DNA from: Spinellus fusiger
Lineage: Eukaryota; Mucoromycota; Mucoromycetes; Mucorales; Phycomycetaceae
Assembly (NCBI GenBank): GCA_025094145.1
Contig: JALLLS010000014.1
Span: forward strand, 62,001 to 126,000
Length of the DNA: 64,000 nucleotides
Reading direction: 5' to 3'
In this document: in pieces, positions 43,728 to 56,157 of the stretch
How positions within the stretch are numbered: position 1 is the first letter of the stretch
Layout of the letters: every line of letters begins with the position of its first letter
Notes under the pieces: generated by a model
What the model was told of the DNA's origin: nothing
Database searches by the model: none
Seen by the model: only the letters and a program-made list of their open reading frames with translations
Translations under genes and position numbers: made by a program

Positions 43728-44572
43728 TTAACGAGAAGTAGCAGCAGCCTTGGGGGCGAATCCCTTGGCACCCTGCTTGCTGACCTTGACATTTTGGGTG
43801 GACTGAGCAGCGGTGGTCTTCTTGACAGCAGCAGCGGCCTTCTTAGCATCCTTGCTCTTGGCAATAGCAGCCTGGCGGGCAGCAGCACGGGCATCGGGCT
43901 TCTGGTTACGCTTGGCACGGATGGCATCCCAAGAGACACCAGCCACGACACGTTCATGCTTGACGGTACGGCGGGAACGCTTCTTAGCGATTTCCTCAGT
44001 GATACCTTTTTTGTTCAAACGACGGTAGATAACAGTCCATCTGATCTTGCGGGGGTTGAGACGTTGCAAGAAGTAGGACTCGGATTTGCCGTTGATGAAG
44101 CGGAAGGTCTAACAAAGTCATTCTCAGTTTATAAGGTCGAACTCGTTACAGGGTGTTGATGCATTGATGAATCCATTTTTACGTATTCCAAAGCTGTGTT
44201 TTTTTTTTCTCTCTCTCACTTATTTTTAAGAATACAAAAAACACACCCCATATTCTATCTCACAGAAAAAGTAAAATAAAATACATAAAGAAAATAGATA
44301 CATACTCTATAGTCCGAGAGTTAGTCATGAGTTTCAAACGCTCTAGTGTCCATTACCTGTTATCAACGCGCACGTAGGTCTTACCCTTGCTGGGGTAAAT
44401 CTTGTGACCAGAAAAAGAGCAAATCTCGAGCCTGCCATTTTACATTCCATTTGCAATAAGGCCAATGTTGAGAGTTCACATGAGCACACAGAATAAAGAA
44501 ATATAATAGATGAGCTCATACTGGATAGATGGATGGATGGATCAATGTCTTTTAGGATAGACTTTACTTCAT
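43728..44572 (-). CDS. RPL24: 60S ribosomal protein eL24
   Basis: Exons 44568-44572 (ATGAA), 44357-44431 and 43728-44108. The spliced start gives MKLEICSFSGHKIYPSKGKT, the canonical eL24 N-terminus, then FRFINGKSESYFL, LNPRKIRWTVIYRR, GITEEIAKKRSRRTVKHER and an Ala/Lys-rich tail ending AATSR like yeast Rpl24. About 153 aa, normal length. A five-base first exon that ends inside codon 2 is typical of fungal ribosomal genes. Oddity: with the GTAATG donor at 44356 and the TTAG acceptor before 44108, exons 2 and 3 join one base out of frame (total 461 nt), so one base is missing or the splice site is unusual. Identity is certain; the junction is not. Confidence 0.93.
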
Positions 44573-47199
44573 GGCGGTGGCTGAACCAAGGTTGCGAAAG
44601 GAGGAGTCTAGTCGATGTGCCTCTTGACGATGTCTTTACTCACTGTGGGCAGGGCTTCATGCGTCGCTCGAACCGGACGTCACAGTAACTGTATTCTACA
44701 CCCCGACATCCACAGTCGATGCCATAAAATACAGAAATGGCTTTCTAAACATGGAGTCTGGCCTCGGCTATAGTAATATTTTCTCTATTCTATAATATGT
44801 ATTTTTTAAAATAAATAAATAATGATAGACTGTTAGATTGGCCTTATACTTCCACAGTAACGAGCAAGAGAGTATTCCATTTGAATGATTTGAAACACCG
44901 CATGCTCTTCAACAAGACAAGGATTGGTTTCTGTAGTGTCCACATCAGCCAATAAGTCTGTTATAGCAATGGCTTTATAAATCAAATGTACCTCAATGAT
45001 AATATAGAATGTATAAGTATATTTATGAAAAATTTGATGCTCTAAAACACTATAAATCATTGTTCTATTCACTCAGGAGAAATGATGTTTGGTGCTTAGT
45101 AGTAGAAGAACCAAAAGTATTCACATCAGATAGAAAGTGAATAGACAAGTTATAGCTAGAGTTATATAACCAAGAAATTTCCAAAAGAATATAGATAATT
45201 AATAATTAATAAATGACTATGTTCAGATGTTTTTAGAGTCTTCTGTGCCTGAAGTATTCATATCCTACTATTTCAAAGGTGTAGGCATGGCTTAAATCAC
45301 ACAGTAAAACACATGTGGCATAAACATTTATCTAAATCATAAAAATATAAAGATGGATAGGAAATCTACCAGAAAAGCTTCTCGAATCCAATGATTAGTT
45401 ACTACCAATTGACCACTAATTACACTCACACTCCTCTGTTCTCTATAGTAATCTTGCTGCGAAAGATGTATGGTCTGACTTTTTCTAATAAAATTATAGA
45501 GGCAGAGGTAGACTTTAAGCCTATAGCTTCTTATTCTTTATTGTCCTGATGGTTTATGATCTATAGTTATTATAGTTTGTTGAGTGAATAGAGAGCCTAA
45601 TAAATGTCTAGAAGTGGTCTCACTGCACTATCCAAGGTAAAAAATTAGGAGTAGTTGCACTCGCTTTATGAGCGTGTTGTGGGAAAGAAAGTTTATGTTC
45701 TTCCTGCATTCTGTAGAGAGTAGTTTTAATAAAATAAATAAATAATAACGAGTAGCTACTGAATATAGGCTACACAGTAACATTTATTTTCATTAGATTT
45801 GACAGATTTGCCCCGATCCATTGTACTGACAGAGAATTGGGAGTATTCTTTCTTTTTATATATTTCAAATTTAAACTACTTGCATCAAGTGGAATAGGTT
45901 ATATCTTTGAAGTTCCTCAACTATTCATCAGTTATGATACTCATTGTCTTCTTTAACATATTCACTAACAGTGATTACACTTGGATATTATATTTTTTAT
46001 CACTTTATATTCTCAAGACCTATAATCCTGTTCAATAAATCAGAAACAAAAGGTGTGTTTATAATATAAAACATATATTTCGCAAAGCTTTCTTCTATCT
46101 GATACATTAGTCTATATAAAAATTACAAAAGGAATCTCTTCCAAAAATCCATTAAACCTTATCGATTGCTATTATAAACAAAGAGAAAATAGATAATTCA
46201 TGACTCAGGCCATGTAAATATATATATTTATACTCTTCATAACACGAGCTCAGCATATGATCATAGCATTGAATGGGCATCCAGAATCCATGCCAAAAGA
46301 GACTGAGCTTTAGCCCACCTCACTGTTTTTGTTTTATTTTTACATATAGAGTATGGTCATGATTATTTACTTGTATTATATATAGCCGATTTCTTTATTC
46401 AATAATAATACCGTTCTTATTTCCATCTTGTTTTTGAAATTTTCAGAGTAAAAAAAAGAGCTATAGTAGTAAACAAATAAGCATGAACATGTTGCTAAAG
46501 TCACAGTGATGTTATACTACAGTTAATTGTGTTGAGTTCTATAACCAAGGGCATAAAGTAGAAGGTTGAATTTCAACTGCTTTGTTCTTTATGACATTCA
46601 CAGGATATCTCGAATGTTCGATTATGAAAATAAACTAATTTAAATGGGATGGCAACTGAAATAGAATCAGTCTTTACTCTTAAAAATATGCATTCTCTTC
46701 AAGCCTCTCTCATAATTACCAAATACAACCCTATGAGTATTTGAATAGGTATGTTCATAGTGGAAATGTAGTCATTAAATCCAAAGCAAAATAGTAATAT
46801 ATTCAAAATATTAAAATAAACAAACTGTATTATATAATTACTGAAAAACCACTTTTTAAGAAGGGCCAATCCGGCCATTTGATTAGTTGATGCATAATGC
46901 ACAACCGCCCTAATTGAATGTATTATTTAATATTTGTTTGGAAGCATGGTGATAAAAGAGAAAAGAGAGACTTATTTCTATTATATGAAGCACCTTTTTC
47001 TTTATAGATGTTGACAAGTCAACACATTATTTCAGATGGATATTCAAAATATTAAATTCGTGGAGAATAGGACAAGACAAAATATGGAAGATTGTGGGGC
47101 ATTTATTGCCTGTTTATGACTGGATTAGAGTTGACTGTGATTGTGAGGAAAAAGCCTATAGTTTAAAGTAGTATTAGAAACATCAAAGAGTGTGGATGA
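44573..47199. other. AT-rich intergenic region without recognised genes
   Basis: 2.6 kb upstream of eL24. Minus ORF 44833-45072 (79 codons, ending ETNPCLVEEHAVFQIIQMEY...) is the only stretch with balanced amino-acid use, but I cannot place it. Around 46040-46130 there is an LTR-like TATA/poly(A) pattern without a second copy. Confidence 0.4.
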
Positions 47200-48075
47200 C
47201 TATTGCATTTAGAGAGTCATGTAAACCCCTAAAAAGTGAATGAGATGGATTTAAGACACCTGGAAAGATGTTATTAGAAAGGATCCATTTGCCTCATACA
47301 ATCAACTGACATTGGGAATATTGAAGTTTGAAGTGGATGTATGTAGAAGCGGTATGATCAGCTACTGTAATCAGTTAGAGTATATATCCTTTTCTGTAGA
47401 CCACAAGCTAGCTTTAACTGAAAAACACACAAAGAGAAACAGTTTTGTTGGGCTAAGGAACATGCCAGTTGGACAAGTGATTAGTAGAGAGGTATCATTT
47501 AGTCTGATGAGTCAACATACATTATGAAAAAGAGCAATAGAGATGCCTGTGTCATTAAAATAGTTAGAGAAAGATATAGTTATAACCCTATTGCTCCAAC
47601 AATGTAGTTTGTTGGGGATGGTGTGATGCTTTAGAGCTGCCACTAGGCTAATGGATTTGGCTCATTAGTCGTTGTTGATGGCACTGCAAACCAAGACAAA
47701 TACATCACTGTTTTAGTTAATGAGTTCCATCTTTGGTTCATTGAATTGCACCATAAAGAATAACAGCGAGTTTCTGTTACAATAAAAGAGTGCTAGCTGT
47801 CATACTGGGGCCTATGCTAGATGGTGAAAAGAGACACATCAAATTAGGGTTCTTTGATTACTAGCCTGCACAAATCCCTGACTTGAACTCAATTGAACAT
47901 GTCTGATACGCCTTGAAAATATGAATTGAAGAAAGAAGGGTATATATTATCAATTTAGAAAGTTAGTGTTGAACTTGCACAACTATGAGTTCAGAGTATG
48001 AAAGACAGATGCCAGGATGTCATTGATGCCAAAGAAAGTCATACAAAATATTAACTGTATTATTATTCTATTTTC
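47200..48075 (+). pseudogene. Tc1-like transposase remnant, heavily decayed
   Basis: Read in alternating frames: SDES/T-x-Y-I-M at about 47500, FGSLVVVDGTANQDKYI at about 47652-47710, IPDLNSIEHV at 47873-47902 (third catalytic box) and RCQDVIDAKES at 48005-48045, the same C-terminus as at 31507. Many stops; an old copy. Confidence 0.65.
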
Positions 48076-49311
48076 TATAATTAAAGATATTGAGACTTGA
48101 TATGCTTAAGTTTAGAGCTTCTATATCAAATGTAAAATGTTTTATTTAATGTTGAGCATGTTCTATCTATTTCGTCCTGATATTTATATCCAAAAGTATT
48201 TGACTCAATTGAGTGTGGCTGTATTAACACTTTCTTGAACAAGTGGGTTTATCCTAATTATATACCCAATAGCATTATTTGAGTAAACCATCTTCAAAAT
48301 AGATATAAAAGCTGTTCTAAGTAGGTTCATTTGCACAAAAGTCATCTTAACTATCTAAAGAATGATGGATACAAGACAGAAGGTAGTGACATTATGATAT
48401 GATCAAGAAATGGCAGCTCACTGTAAAAAATGAGTAAAATGAATCAGTCATATAATTCTATGAGCTAAGTACTTCTTTCTTCCTACAGGACAGTTAGGTT
48501 GGACTATAAATGCATGCTCAATCAATAACCAAAATGTCAAGATAAGCACAATAAAACACTACTGTTTCAGACTAATGTACAGAAATGATTCCAATCACTT
48601 GCATTTATTTGGAAAGCCCTTTTATCAGTACAGAGTATATACTAACAATGAACAAGGTCCCCTAAACTATATATGGCACAACCAAGAAGTGCTGAGAAGA
48701 GATATACTAAGTGGTGTACAGAATACTGTTACTTCAGGTCTTGGACACTAAAAACGAGAAACTAACAGTTAGCAAATCGTTTTTTTTCTTTAAATAAAAT
48801 AAAATAAAATAAAAAATAAAACAGCTACACAAACCATTGATTGTGATGAAGCATATATGATAAGCTGTAGTATATTTGAATAAAGTGTATTGGTTTTTCA
48901 GAGGTAATATAAAATTACAACAGCCTGCATTAGAATGTATGCTTTTTGGTGGTGATTTCTGCCAAGTTTTTATATTTGTAGTCATCATTAAAGTATAAAA
49001 GAAGTATAAAAGAATAACAAACAAGTTGAATGAATAAGAGCAGAGTTAATTGTACGTTAAATAAACCAAATACCTTTGGACCCAAGAAGCTATTAACAAC
49101 ACCATAACATCAATGAATGATAAATAATAGCTGACACTATTCAGTGTTGCTAATAAGATAACTATTTATTTCCTCTTTCTTATTGTATTTCTATCTATTC
49201 TTTCTGAACTAAAGATTTTATGCAGCCAACAAGATGTTAATGAAGTAAAAAAGATACAACATGCTTATAGAATCAATCTAGGGTTCTTACATATATTTGA
49301 TTTTTATAGGA
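48076..49311. other. AT-rich region, nothing recognised
   Basis: Low-complexity AT-rich DNA with short T/A runs (for example 48780-48830). No ORF with recognisable content. Confidence 0.45.
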
Positions 49312-49740
49312 GACTATAGCAAGTTATTCAGGTGCGAATCCTACCAAAAGAATGGCAATAAAGGGAAAAGACATGTGGAGGATGTTGAAGAAAGAAGGAC
49401 TCAAACTCTATCTTATCAATGAATTAGAAACATAGAGCCTGTGTCCTGGGTGCAAGTTCTCACCTTTGGAAACATTTAAACATGTCAAGAACCCCAGGCC
49501 ATACCAACGAACAAAAATACTTTAAGTTAAATGTCATTTCTTCTTAATTTTATAAATATATTATAAAAATAAAAATAAAAGACTCATCTTTCTCTCTCTT
49601 CAAATAGGTGTTCAAACCAATATTATATGGACAAGACATCGAGGCTTTGGAACTGTGATCTAGCTGCTATATTGAACTTTAGACATGGTCTAATGTCTCA
49701 AAGGGAAAATGGTACCCTCTCATAGTGCTTTTGTAAATAT
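49312..49740 (+). pseudogene. Fanzor/TnpB-like nuclease remnant, C-terminal part
   Basis: After a TTTTTATAG acceptor-like site the frame reads AIKGKDMWRMLKKEGLKLYL, then INELET, a TAG stop, LCPGCKFSPLETFKHVKNPR. After a gap at 49500-49610 it reads SRLWNCDLAAILNFRHGL. The order (I/V-N/D-E-x-x-T at the second RuvC acidic site, CPxC zinc ribbon, then W-N-R-D-x-x-A at the third RuvC site) is that of eukaryotic TnpB homologues (Fanzors), here with R-to-C beside the last Asp. The N-terminal half is not found, and the fragment is clearly dead. Family assignment is from memory of the motif pattern. Confidence 0.5.
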
Positions 49741-49949
49741 AACAAAAGAAAGCATGACTCCATAGATACACCTAGAACCAATAAAAGGTTCAAGCCTTCT
49801 GGTTCATTTCCATCCTTCTCCTCCCCAGTTGTCGCTGGAGCCTCGGTTGACTAACTGAAGGAAACCCATGATACAGGTAAACTATCTAAAAAGTGATAAT
49901 GAAGTGTATCTTATTCGATCTTATCATGCAAAAAGACTTATAATGTCTA

Positions 49950-51045
49950 GTACTGTACAGTGGGGAAGACAAAAAAATGGCAATTTTTTTATAAGAAATC
50001 CGATATATCTCATATCTTACATGAGACTTTAGTAGAATCTTCCTTCCTTTCTTCTTAATAAGAGTATATCCATATTTAATTTACAATGCAACTAACAGAC
50101 GATCAAAAACTTAACATTGTTAATTTTTGACAAGCAAATATGAAAGTAAAGGAAATAGCTGAAAGAACTGGAGTAAAGCCGCGAACAATCTACAATGTTC
50201 TAAATCAACAAAAGACAAGAGGAACTACCAAACGCCAAGGAAGTTTGAGAAGATCCAAAATATTCAATGAAAGAGGAATACGACACCTGGACGTTGTTGG
50301 CAAGAACAGACGATTGGCTTTAAGTGAGATAGTTGCAGCAATACCCGAAGAATGCAGCAAACGCCCTGTTAGACGTGTACTGCATGAAGAGAGTATATTT
50401 AGCCGAGTGGCAAAGAATAAACTTTTTTTGAATGAAACACATAAAAAAATAAGACTCAAATTTGTCAAAGAACACCTCCACTGGACTGTTGGTGTGTGGA
50501 AAAAAGTTATATGGACTGACGAAAGTAGTTTCGAGATAAGAAAGAACAGTCGAGTGGTTCAAATTTGGCGTAAGAATGGAGAAGCTTACAAAAAAGATTG
50601 TCTTAATACCACATTCAAAAGCGGAAGATCCTCAGTTATTGTTTGGGGCGCTATTTGTCATGGTGAAAAGTCAAAACTTGTGATGCTTGAGAAGGATGAA
50701 CGGAAGGCTATTGATTTTGTCAAGAAAGTCTATGAAGAGTCATTGCCACGTTTCTGGGGTCTAGAGTGCCACTTGATATTGATGGAAGATAGTGCACCCA
50801 CTCACAAAAGTATTGTAGCAAGTAGTTGGAAAATGGAGAGAGGAATTGATAGTTTGGAGTGGCCTGCTCAATCACCCGATCTGAACCCCATTAAATACCT
50901 TTGGATACAGACAAGTTCAAAACTATTATACAAGAAGCCTGGGATTCTCTTGAGCCAAAAACATGGAATTCTTTGATTGAGACAATGTCAGCACGAATGC
51001 AAGAAGTCATCAAGAACAAGGGTGGGAGTACCCATTATTAAAGCT
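49950..51045 (+). mobile_element. Tc1/mariner-type transposon, inactivated
   Basis: Left end TACAGTGGGGAAGACAAAAA has the CAGTGG start common in Tc1 TIRs. The right end is not resolved, although ATTTTTTATAAG recurs inside both ends (49983 and 51058). It contains the transposase gene 50086-51041. Confidence 0.7.
50086..51041 (+). pseudogene. Tc1-like transposase
   Basis: The start at 50086 (MQLTDDQKLNIVNF) meets a TGA, then MKVKEIAERTGVKPRTIYNV gives the first HTH and a second HTH follows (RRLALSEIVAAIP). Catalytic region: VIWTDESSFEI (first Asp), HLILMEDSAPTHKS (second Asp) and SPDLNPIKYLW, where the catalytic Glu is Lys. A frameshift at about 50910 shifts the normal C-terminus (AWDSLEPKTWNSLIETM, then RMQEVIKNKGGSTHY) into another frame. 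About 315 codons, normal length. One stop, one catalytic substitution and one frameshift: recently dead. Confidence 0.85.
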
Positions 51046-51161
51046 ACATTTGTAATAATTTTTTATAAGTAAATGTAAAAATAAATTACATATAAGTATT
51101 CTAGAGCCTCTTTTTAACATAATATGAGCTTTATTAAAGTAGAAAATACGTTGTATTCCTT

Positions 51162-52855
51162 TTGATAAAGGAAAAACACTGTATTGATGACATGAAATCA
51201 ATCGGATTTTTTTGCTACCCCAATGTACAATCAGGCACTTCTCTTGGGGATTTTCCCTGCCTTGTGGCAAGAGACTTGTCTCACTCTGTTACCAAAGAAA
51301 AAGGAGACATTTCAGACTTGAAGAACTGGCGCCCCATTGCACTCATTAACACTGATGCCAAGGTCTTCACTAGGTGGATCAGTGGCCGTATGATCCCAGC
51401 TGCAGGTACCATTGTCTCAGCCTACCAAACCGGTTTTGTTCGTGGACGGTTCATCGCAGATAATGGTATTCTTATCAAGGCCATTATGGAGCAGGCCCGT
51501 ATCCAGAACTCTCCAGCGATAGGACTCTTGTTGGACCAGGAGAAGGCTTACGACAGGGTTCATCCTGGTTATCTATGCCAAGTCCTCCATCACTTTCGTT
51601 TTCCCTCTCCTTCCATTACCTGCATCCGTAACCTCTTTTTTGCCACTAACATTAGAGTTAATGTCAATGGACATTTATCTCGACATGTCAAACAATCCAG
51701 AGGTTTGCGCCAAGGAGATCCTCTCTCACCAGTCCTTTTCAATCTTGCCTTTGAACCTCTTCTACACAGACTACTGCATGATGACCAGTTCATTGGCTTT
51801 TCACACCCACTTTCCTTAACTCACCCAACCACTGCTCCTTCTCTTCCACCGCCACCACCTATCAAATACCTCGCCTATGCCGACGACCTCCTTGTCTTTC
51901 TTCCCGACCCATCCCAACTCCACCGTCTCAACACCCACCTCAACACCTATGCCCCGACCTTTGACCTACTACCTATTGCTATATAGACAGCACCTTTCAC
52001 AATATCTTTGCTACCATTGAAATTATGCCACACAACTTTCTTTCTGCCGTTCTCAACATCCCAACATGTCTCACCCTTCCACTGCCCTGTACATGCACCC
52101 CAGTCCCATCTACCACCCTCTTCCCTCGTTCATGGCGCCACCTCCTGGTGTCCGACGCCTTTATTACTGATACTGCATCAGGATTACTGCGCAGACGGCA
52201 CCCAACAGAGCTAATAAGATTTCTGTACATCATACGCAAGTTTTTCCGGTACCTTGACTCTTACACTCTTCTTCTCCACCCTTTTCTTCTTTGCATCACC
52301 TTCCCTCCCAAACAAATTTACCACTTTCACCCAGATCTTCTCCCCATCTTGGGTGACAGCGTGGATCCACTTCCTCTCCTTTCAAGTCTTGTTGCCCCCC
52401 TCTCATGGTCTCATCTGTCTTCTCGCTCCTACCGCCACCTATGCTCCACCAAGATCCACCCTCTTCTCACCTATGATCCCCCACCGAACACCAAGCAGCG
52501 GTGTTCTTTCTTGGCCTTCCCGATTCACCACCAAGTCCACACTTTATGGTTCCGTATTATCCACAAGAAACACCCATTCCGTTCTCTTCTTCATGCCATT
52601 CTGCCCCTCCCATTCCCTACCCCGATATGCCCACTATGTAATATTGAAGAGGATACTCTGGATCACTTCCTCTTCTTATGCCCGGCTAAGTTCTCGGTCT
52701 GGTCTTTCTGTTGGCTCACACATTTCAATACTACCTTTAAAGTGTCCAGCCTTCGAGAGGCCTTCTTCTCACTGTCCTTACCAAGATCCCGCTCTTGCTC
52801 TCCCGCTGTCACCATCTTCAACAGTTTTCTGCTTTTCATCTGGCGCCATCATTGA
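51162..52855 (+). pseudogene. LINE element B: reverse transcriptase and C-terminal zinc domain
   Basis: 51290-51986 holds RT motifs: DLKNWRPIALINTDAKVF, GFVRGRFIADN, LLLDQEKAYDRV, RGLRQGDPLSPVLFNLAF and YADDLLVF. After a frame change, 52025-52855 carries the LINE C-terminus with a zinc-binding CPLCNIEEDTLDHFLFLC (CCHC). The endonuclease is missing, so the copy is 5'-truncated as is usual for LINEs. It is different from LINE A (no RT there) and LINE C. Confidence 0.85.
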
Positions 52856-52959
52856 CTCAATGTCTTTCAGAACCAACCATTTATCTCCTCTCTCATACCT
52901 TCCTCCGCCAATAGACTCCTACAGCAATTTACTGCTGAAAGGGCTCCTTTATAAAAATA

Positions 52960-53095
52960 AAAATAAGTCAATAATCAATGCTAGAATAGGCAGACAGCGA
53001 AAAGGCCTTCTCAAACACATTACCCAATCATAAAAATAGTGTGATTCTATTGTCTATTTATTCCCTTTTATATCCCAAACATATTTAGGTGTGTA
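52960..53095 (+). repeat. TACACACC TIR element, end fragment (copy 4)
   Basis: Matches 32690-32842 in the same orientation and ends TATTTAGGTGTGTA. It lies directly after the LINE B fragment; no partner end nearby. Confidence 0.6.
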
Positions 53096-53886
53096 TGTCT
53101 AATGAATCAACAAGTTGGAGAAACAAAGACGGAAAATGGGGTTAGTCATTCGCCCATGGTGGAAATGATGTATGTGAATAAGTGTTTTCCTTCTCTCAAA
53201 AGTGTTTATCTTTGAGATAAACCCCATCCTGTAAGAAATAGAAAACAAACCCAAATGATAAACCTTTGACTAGAAAGATATAAAAGGAGTAGGAATAGAC
53301 ACATTTAAAGTGTTTACAAGGATAATAAATCATGACTATGAGAGCAATACCACACCAAATTCCCCGTCTTTGTTTCGCCAACCTGTTGATTCATTATTTT
53401 CTGAAATATTGCGACAATTCTTTAAAGGAAAATACAACAAAAATCTGTGATAGTGCATAGTACTCCAGATACCATATTTAGTAACTCAACTCAACTAAAA
53501 CCAACCCAACAGAACGTTTTACTGAAAAGGGAGTTATGCCAACACCGGTAAAAAGGGGATACGTTTTACGTATAATGTAATGCGGATAAACATACGAACT
53601 TTCATAAAGAAAAAAAAAAGAGAGTTCGATGGGGAAGGTGCTAGATATAAACAATAGATTTGTAAATCATGATTTTGTGCACATTTTTCGATAAACACTT
53701 CCGATGAGATGGGTATACTCCTTTGAGAATACCAAATATAGTAGAGCAGTAAAGATATACGCATATCTCTTCCAACATTTTCCATTAGTATATAAAGAAG
53801 CTAATATCTACTTATGTTTTCAATGATTCAAATATCTAATAAATCCACATCTATCTTCCCAAACCTATATACACTCCCATCTAAAA
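53096..53886. other. Intergenic, nothing recognised
   Basis: AT-rich; includes one TTTATCTTTGAGATAAA palindrome at about 53205. No supported gene. Confidence 0.4.
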
Positions 53887-54260
53887 TGAGTTTCTCTACT
53901 ATCCAGCAGCATGTATTCCGAAAACATCAATCTCAAGCTACTTACAGGCAGAGTGATACAACCGTCAAATCAGGTCTTGTCTATTCCTTTACTTGTACCT
54001 TGAACCGAGTCCGTGGATTTGTTTCTGACAAGAAATCTGCTTTCAAAAAAGCACGCACTGGTTCTACACCCTCTCTTGCCTCTTCCACTTCTTCTTTCTC
54101 TTCCAGTTCATACCGAGTTTGCAGTGAAGGATCTCATGATGATCATTTTAATGTGTCATGTCATCGTCTCTCATCAAAATCCGATACTCTGGAGTCATTG
54201 ATCTTTGATCATCCCACAGTTACCCTCCGTATTAGTCCCATGGCTTATCACTCATTTTAG
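53887..54260 (+). CDS. Hypothetical small serine-rich protein
   Basis: Single ORF of 124 codons from MSFSTIQQHVFRKHQSQATY (a longer start at 53814 is possible). It is basic in the first half (GFVSDKKSAFKKARTG), then has a Ser-rich segment with poly-Ser and a C-terminus IFDHPTVTLRISPMAYHSF. No signal peptide, membrane segment or known domain. Codon use is less AT-biased than the flanks, which supports real coding. ACT-ATT-rich DNA and a TATATAAAG box at about 53791 lie upstream. Function unknown. Confidence 0.5.
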
Positions 54261-55065
54261 ATCCAAAGATGTATAACTAGATGTATAAAGTAATTGTATA
54301 TAGTTTAATTTTATCTGCACATATATCTACTGAAAAATAAGTGTTATTATTGATTTCAATTCATATAAAAAAGCATAACACCACAATGATATTTTTATAG
54401 TCATTCACCACCAGTATCGGGTGGATAGGAACTGTATCCATTTTTCTATCTTTCTTACTATTGCTCTGGTATTGCTCTTTTCAAGTCTTTCATTCTATTC
54501 TTTAGTAAAAATTACACCGGTTTAGTCTCATGATAGTGTACTATTATTTTACTTACAGTGAGTTCACACACAATGATAGCAAGTACTGCTTAAATAGTTA
54601 CATGCTGATCATAGCAGATGAGAAAGATAGAAAGTAGTAGTATTAGTAGTAGTAGTAGTTTATTATTATTATTTAAAAGAAACAATACCAATAGATGAGC
54701 ATTTGTCCTTTTTTATGTTTACAATATGAGTGGCTATCCATTCATATATATATGCTTCTATTTATTCATCACAGAGGGTCTGCCAAAGAACTTCCTGTAC
54801 TTACATTTGCAACAATACAATGGTTTTTATCTTATTCTTAGTGTAAATAAATTTGCATTTATTTTGATATCTTTGACGATGGTTGTTATTTTATATATAG
54901 TCTGTTTAGGTAAAACATACCATTTGGAAATGTATAAACCAGTCTTTAAAGAAAAGATTGAAACATAGATGATCTTATACATCAGAGAGTATAAAGCTTA
55001 CAGCCACTGAGATATATTGTGGTTCGCTTTGCCTCTTATCTAGTAATATTATTCCCAACCTACGC
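54261..55065. other. Intergenic, microsatellite only
   Basis: Contains (AGT)n/(ATT)n triplets at about 54635-54675. The ORF 54726-54968 is hydrophobic and unrecognised; it may be chance. Confidence 0.4.
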
Positions 55066-55992
55066 TTAAACTGGGTTGATTGCATCGCGTTGTCTAGATT
55101 CCCTCTCTTCTAACAGCCCAAACAAAGTAGATGCTATATTATGTGGCTCTTCCATAGCACCGATGCCTAACTCATAGACATGTAGGTCTAGTAAAAGACC
55201 ATGTGTAGTATATTTCAGAAAGTTACCTTGATCGCCACAGGCCAGTAATTTGCTAATAGGCGAAATAATTCGAAATCCAAGAACGTCCCCAAGTATACGA
55301 AGGTGCTTTTCCGTAAATGGATGGTTCCACATATGCGTATTCATTGCAGGACAGACAATAGTTGGCTTGCTCATGTCCCATGCTCTTACAACACACGTCT
55401 TGATGAAATATAAGCAAACTAATATTCGATTGTGGGCTCTTTCCCAAAAAAGAAGAAGAAAAGGCTCACCAGAAGATTGTCACATAATCCATTTGCTATC
55501 TTAGCCAGTGTATTTGCATCTAAAGGGGCAATAAGCATTATATCTGCCCAGTTCCGAAGCTTATATATATATATGTCAACCGTTTCATATCAATAAAGAG
55601 TACGGAGAGAAATATATAAACATAAGAATACTTTACATCAATATGAAGCACTGGATCACTTTTCACTTTCCATGTCTGTTGTAGAGCAAAAGAGAGAACG
55701 ACGAACATCTTAGAAAGGATTGTCAACCTAAAGACTTACTTCCCAATCTTCCTCATCATTATACATCTTGGCATTCACTTGTTTATCTTTTAGGAAAAAT
55801 AGAGAAGCTTTGGTTGGTAAAACTCTTACATCGACATTAGGATTCTTGTTATGAAATGGATTAGTCCTGCTGGCAATGGGAATGATGTGTCTAATGCTGG
55901 CCTACCTTGTTTAGAATGTCAACAAGTTCAGGAACCTTTATACTTGCAACACTTCCAGTTGTTCCAATAAGGATATTATATTTCTTATTCAT
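55066..55992 (-). CDS. Phosphopantothenoylcysteine decarboxylase (CoA biosynthesis flavoprotein)
   Basis: Five exons, 55906-55992, 55740-55844, 55637-55675, 55470-55559 and 55066-55398, each a whole number of codons, give 217 aa ending in TAA. The enzyme (HFCD flavoprotein family) decarboxylates 4'-phosphopantothenoylcysteine to 4'-phosphopantetheine. Motifs: NILIGTTGSVASIKVPELV (FMN-binding N-terminus), SDPVLHIDLRNWAD with the catalytic His, IAPLDANTLAKIANGLCDNL, PAMNTHMWNHP (PxMNxxMW substrate clamp) and LACGDQG with the active-site Cys. Length matches eukaryotic PPCDC (about 204-220 aa) and lacks the acidic tail of yeast Hal3/Vhs3 regulators, so it is probably the plain enzyme. Upstream lies a TIR element from 56158. 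Confidence 0.94.
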
Positions 55993-56157
55993 TTATCTTT
56001 GAACACTTGTAAAAGAGGTTAAGCCAGTCTTATCGAGTCTGCATTATTGCTTCATTCTAGCTAGGCCGAGGAAAGCGACATTGAGTGACGTCAATCGACT
56101 GTTTTAAACCACGCACCAGGAGGGTTAGTATCACCTCTTGAAAGTCAGAGAGATCCT

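Noticed and set aside
43590..44159. Plus-strand ORF of 189 codons
   Set aside because: It is the antisense shadow of eL24, whose frame is certain.
44833..45072. 79-codon minus ORF with mixed composition
   Set aside because: No recognisable family, no start context or splice partners; kept only as a note in the intergenic entry.
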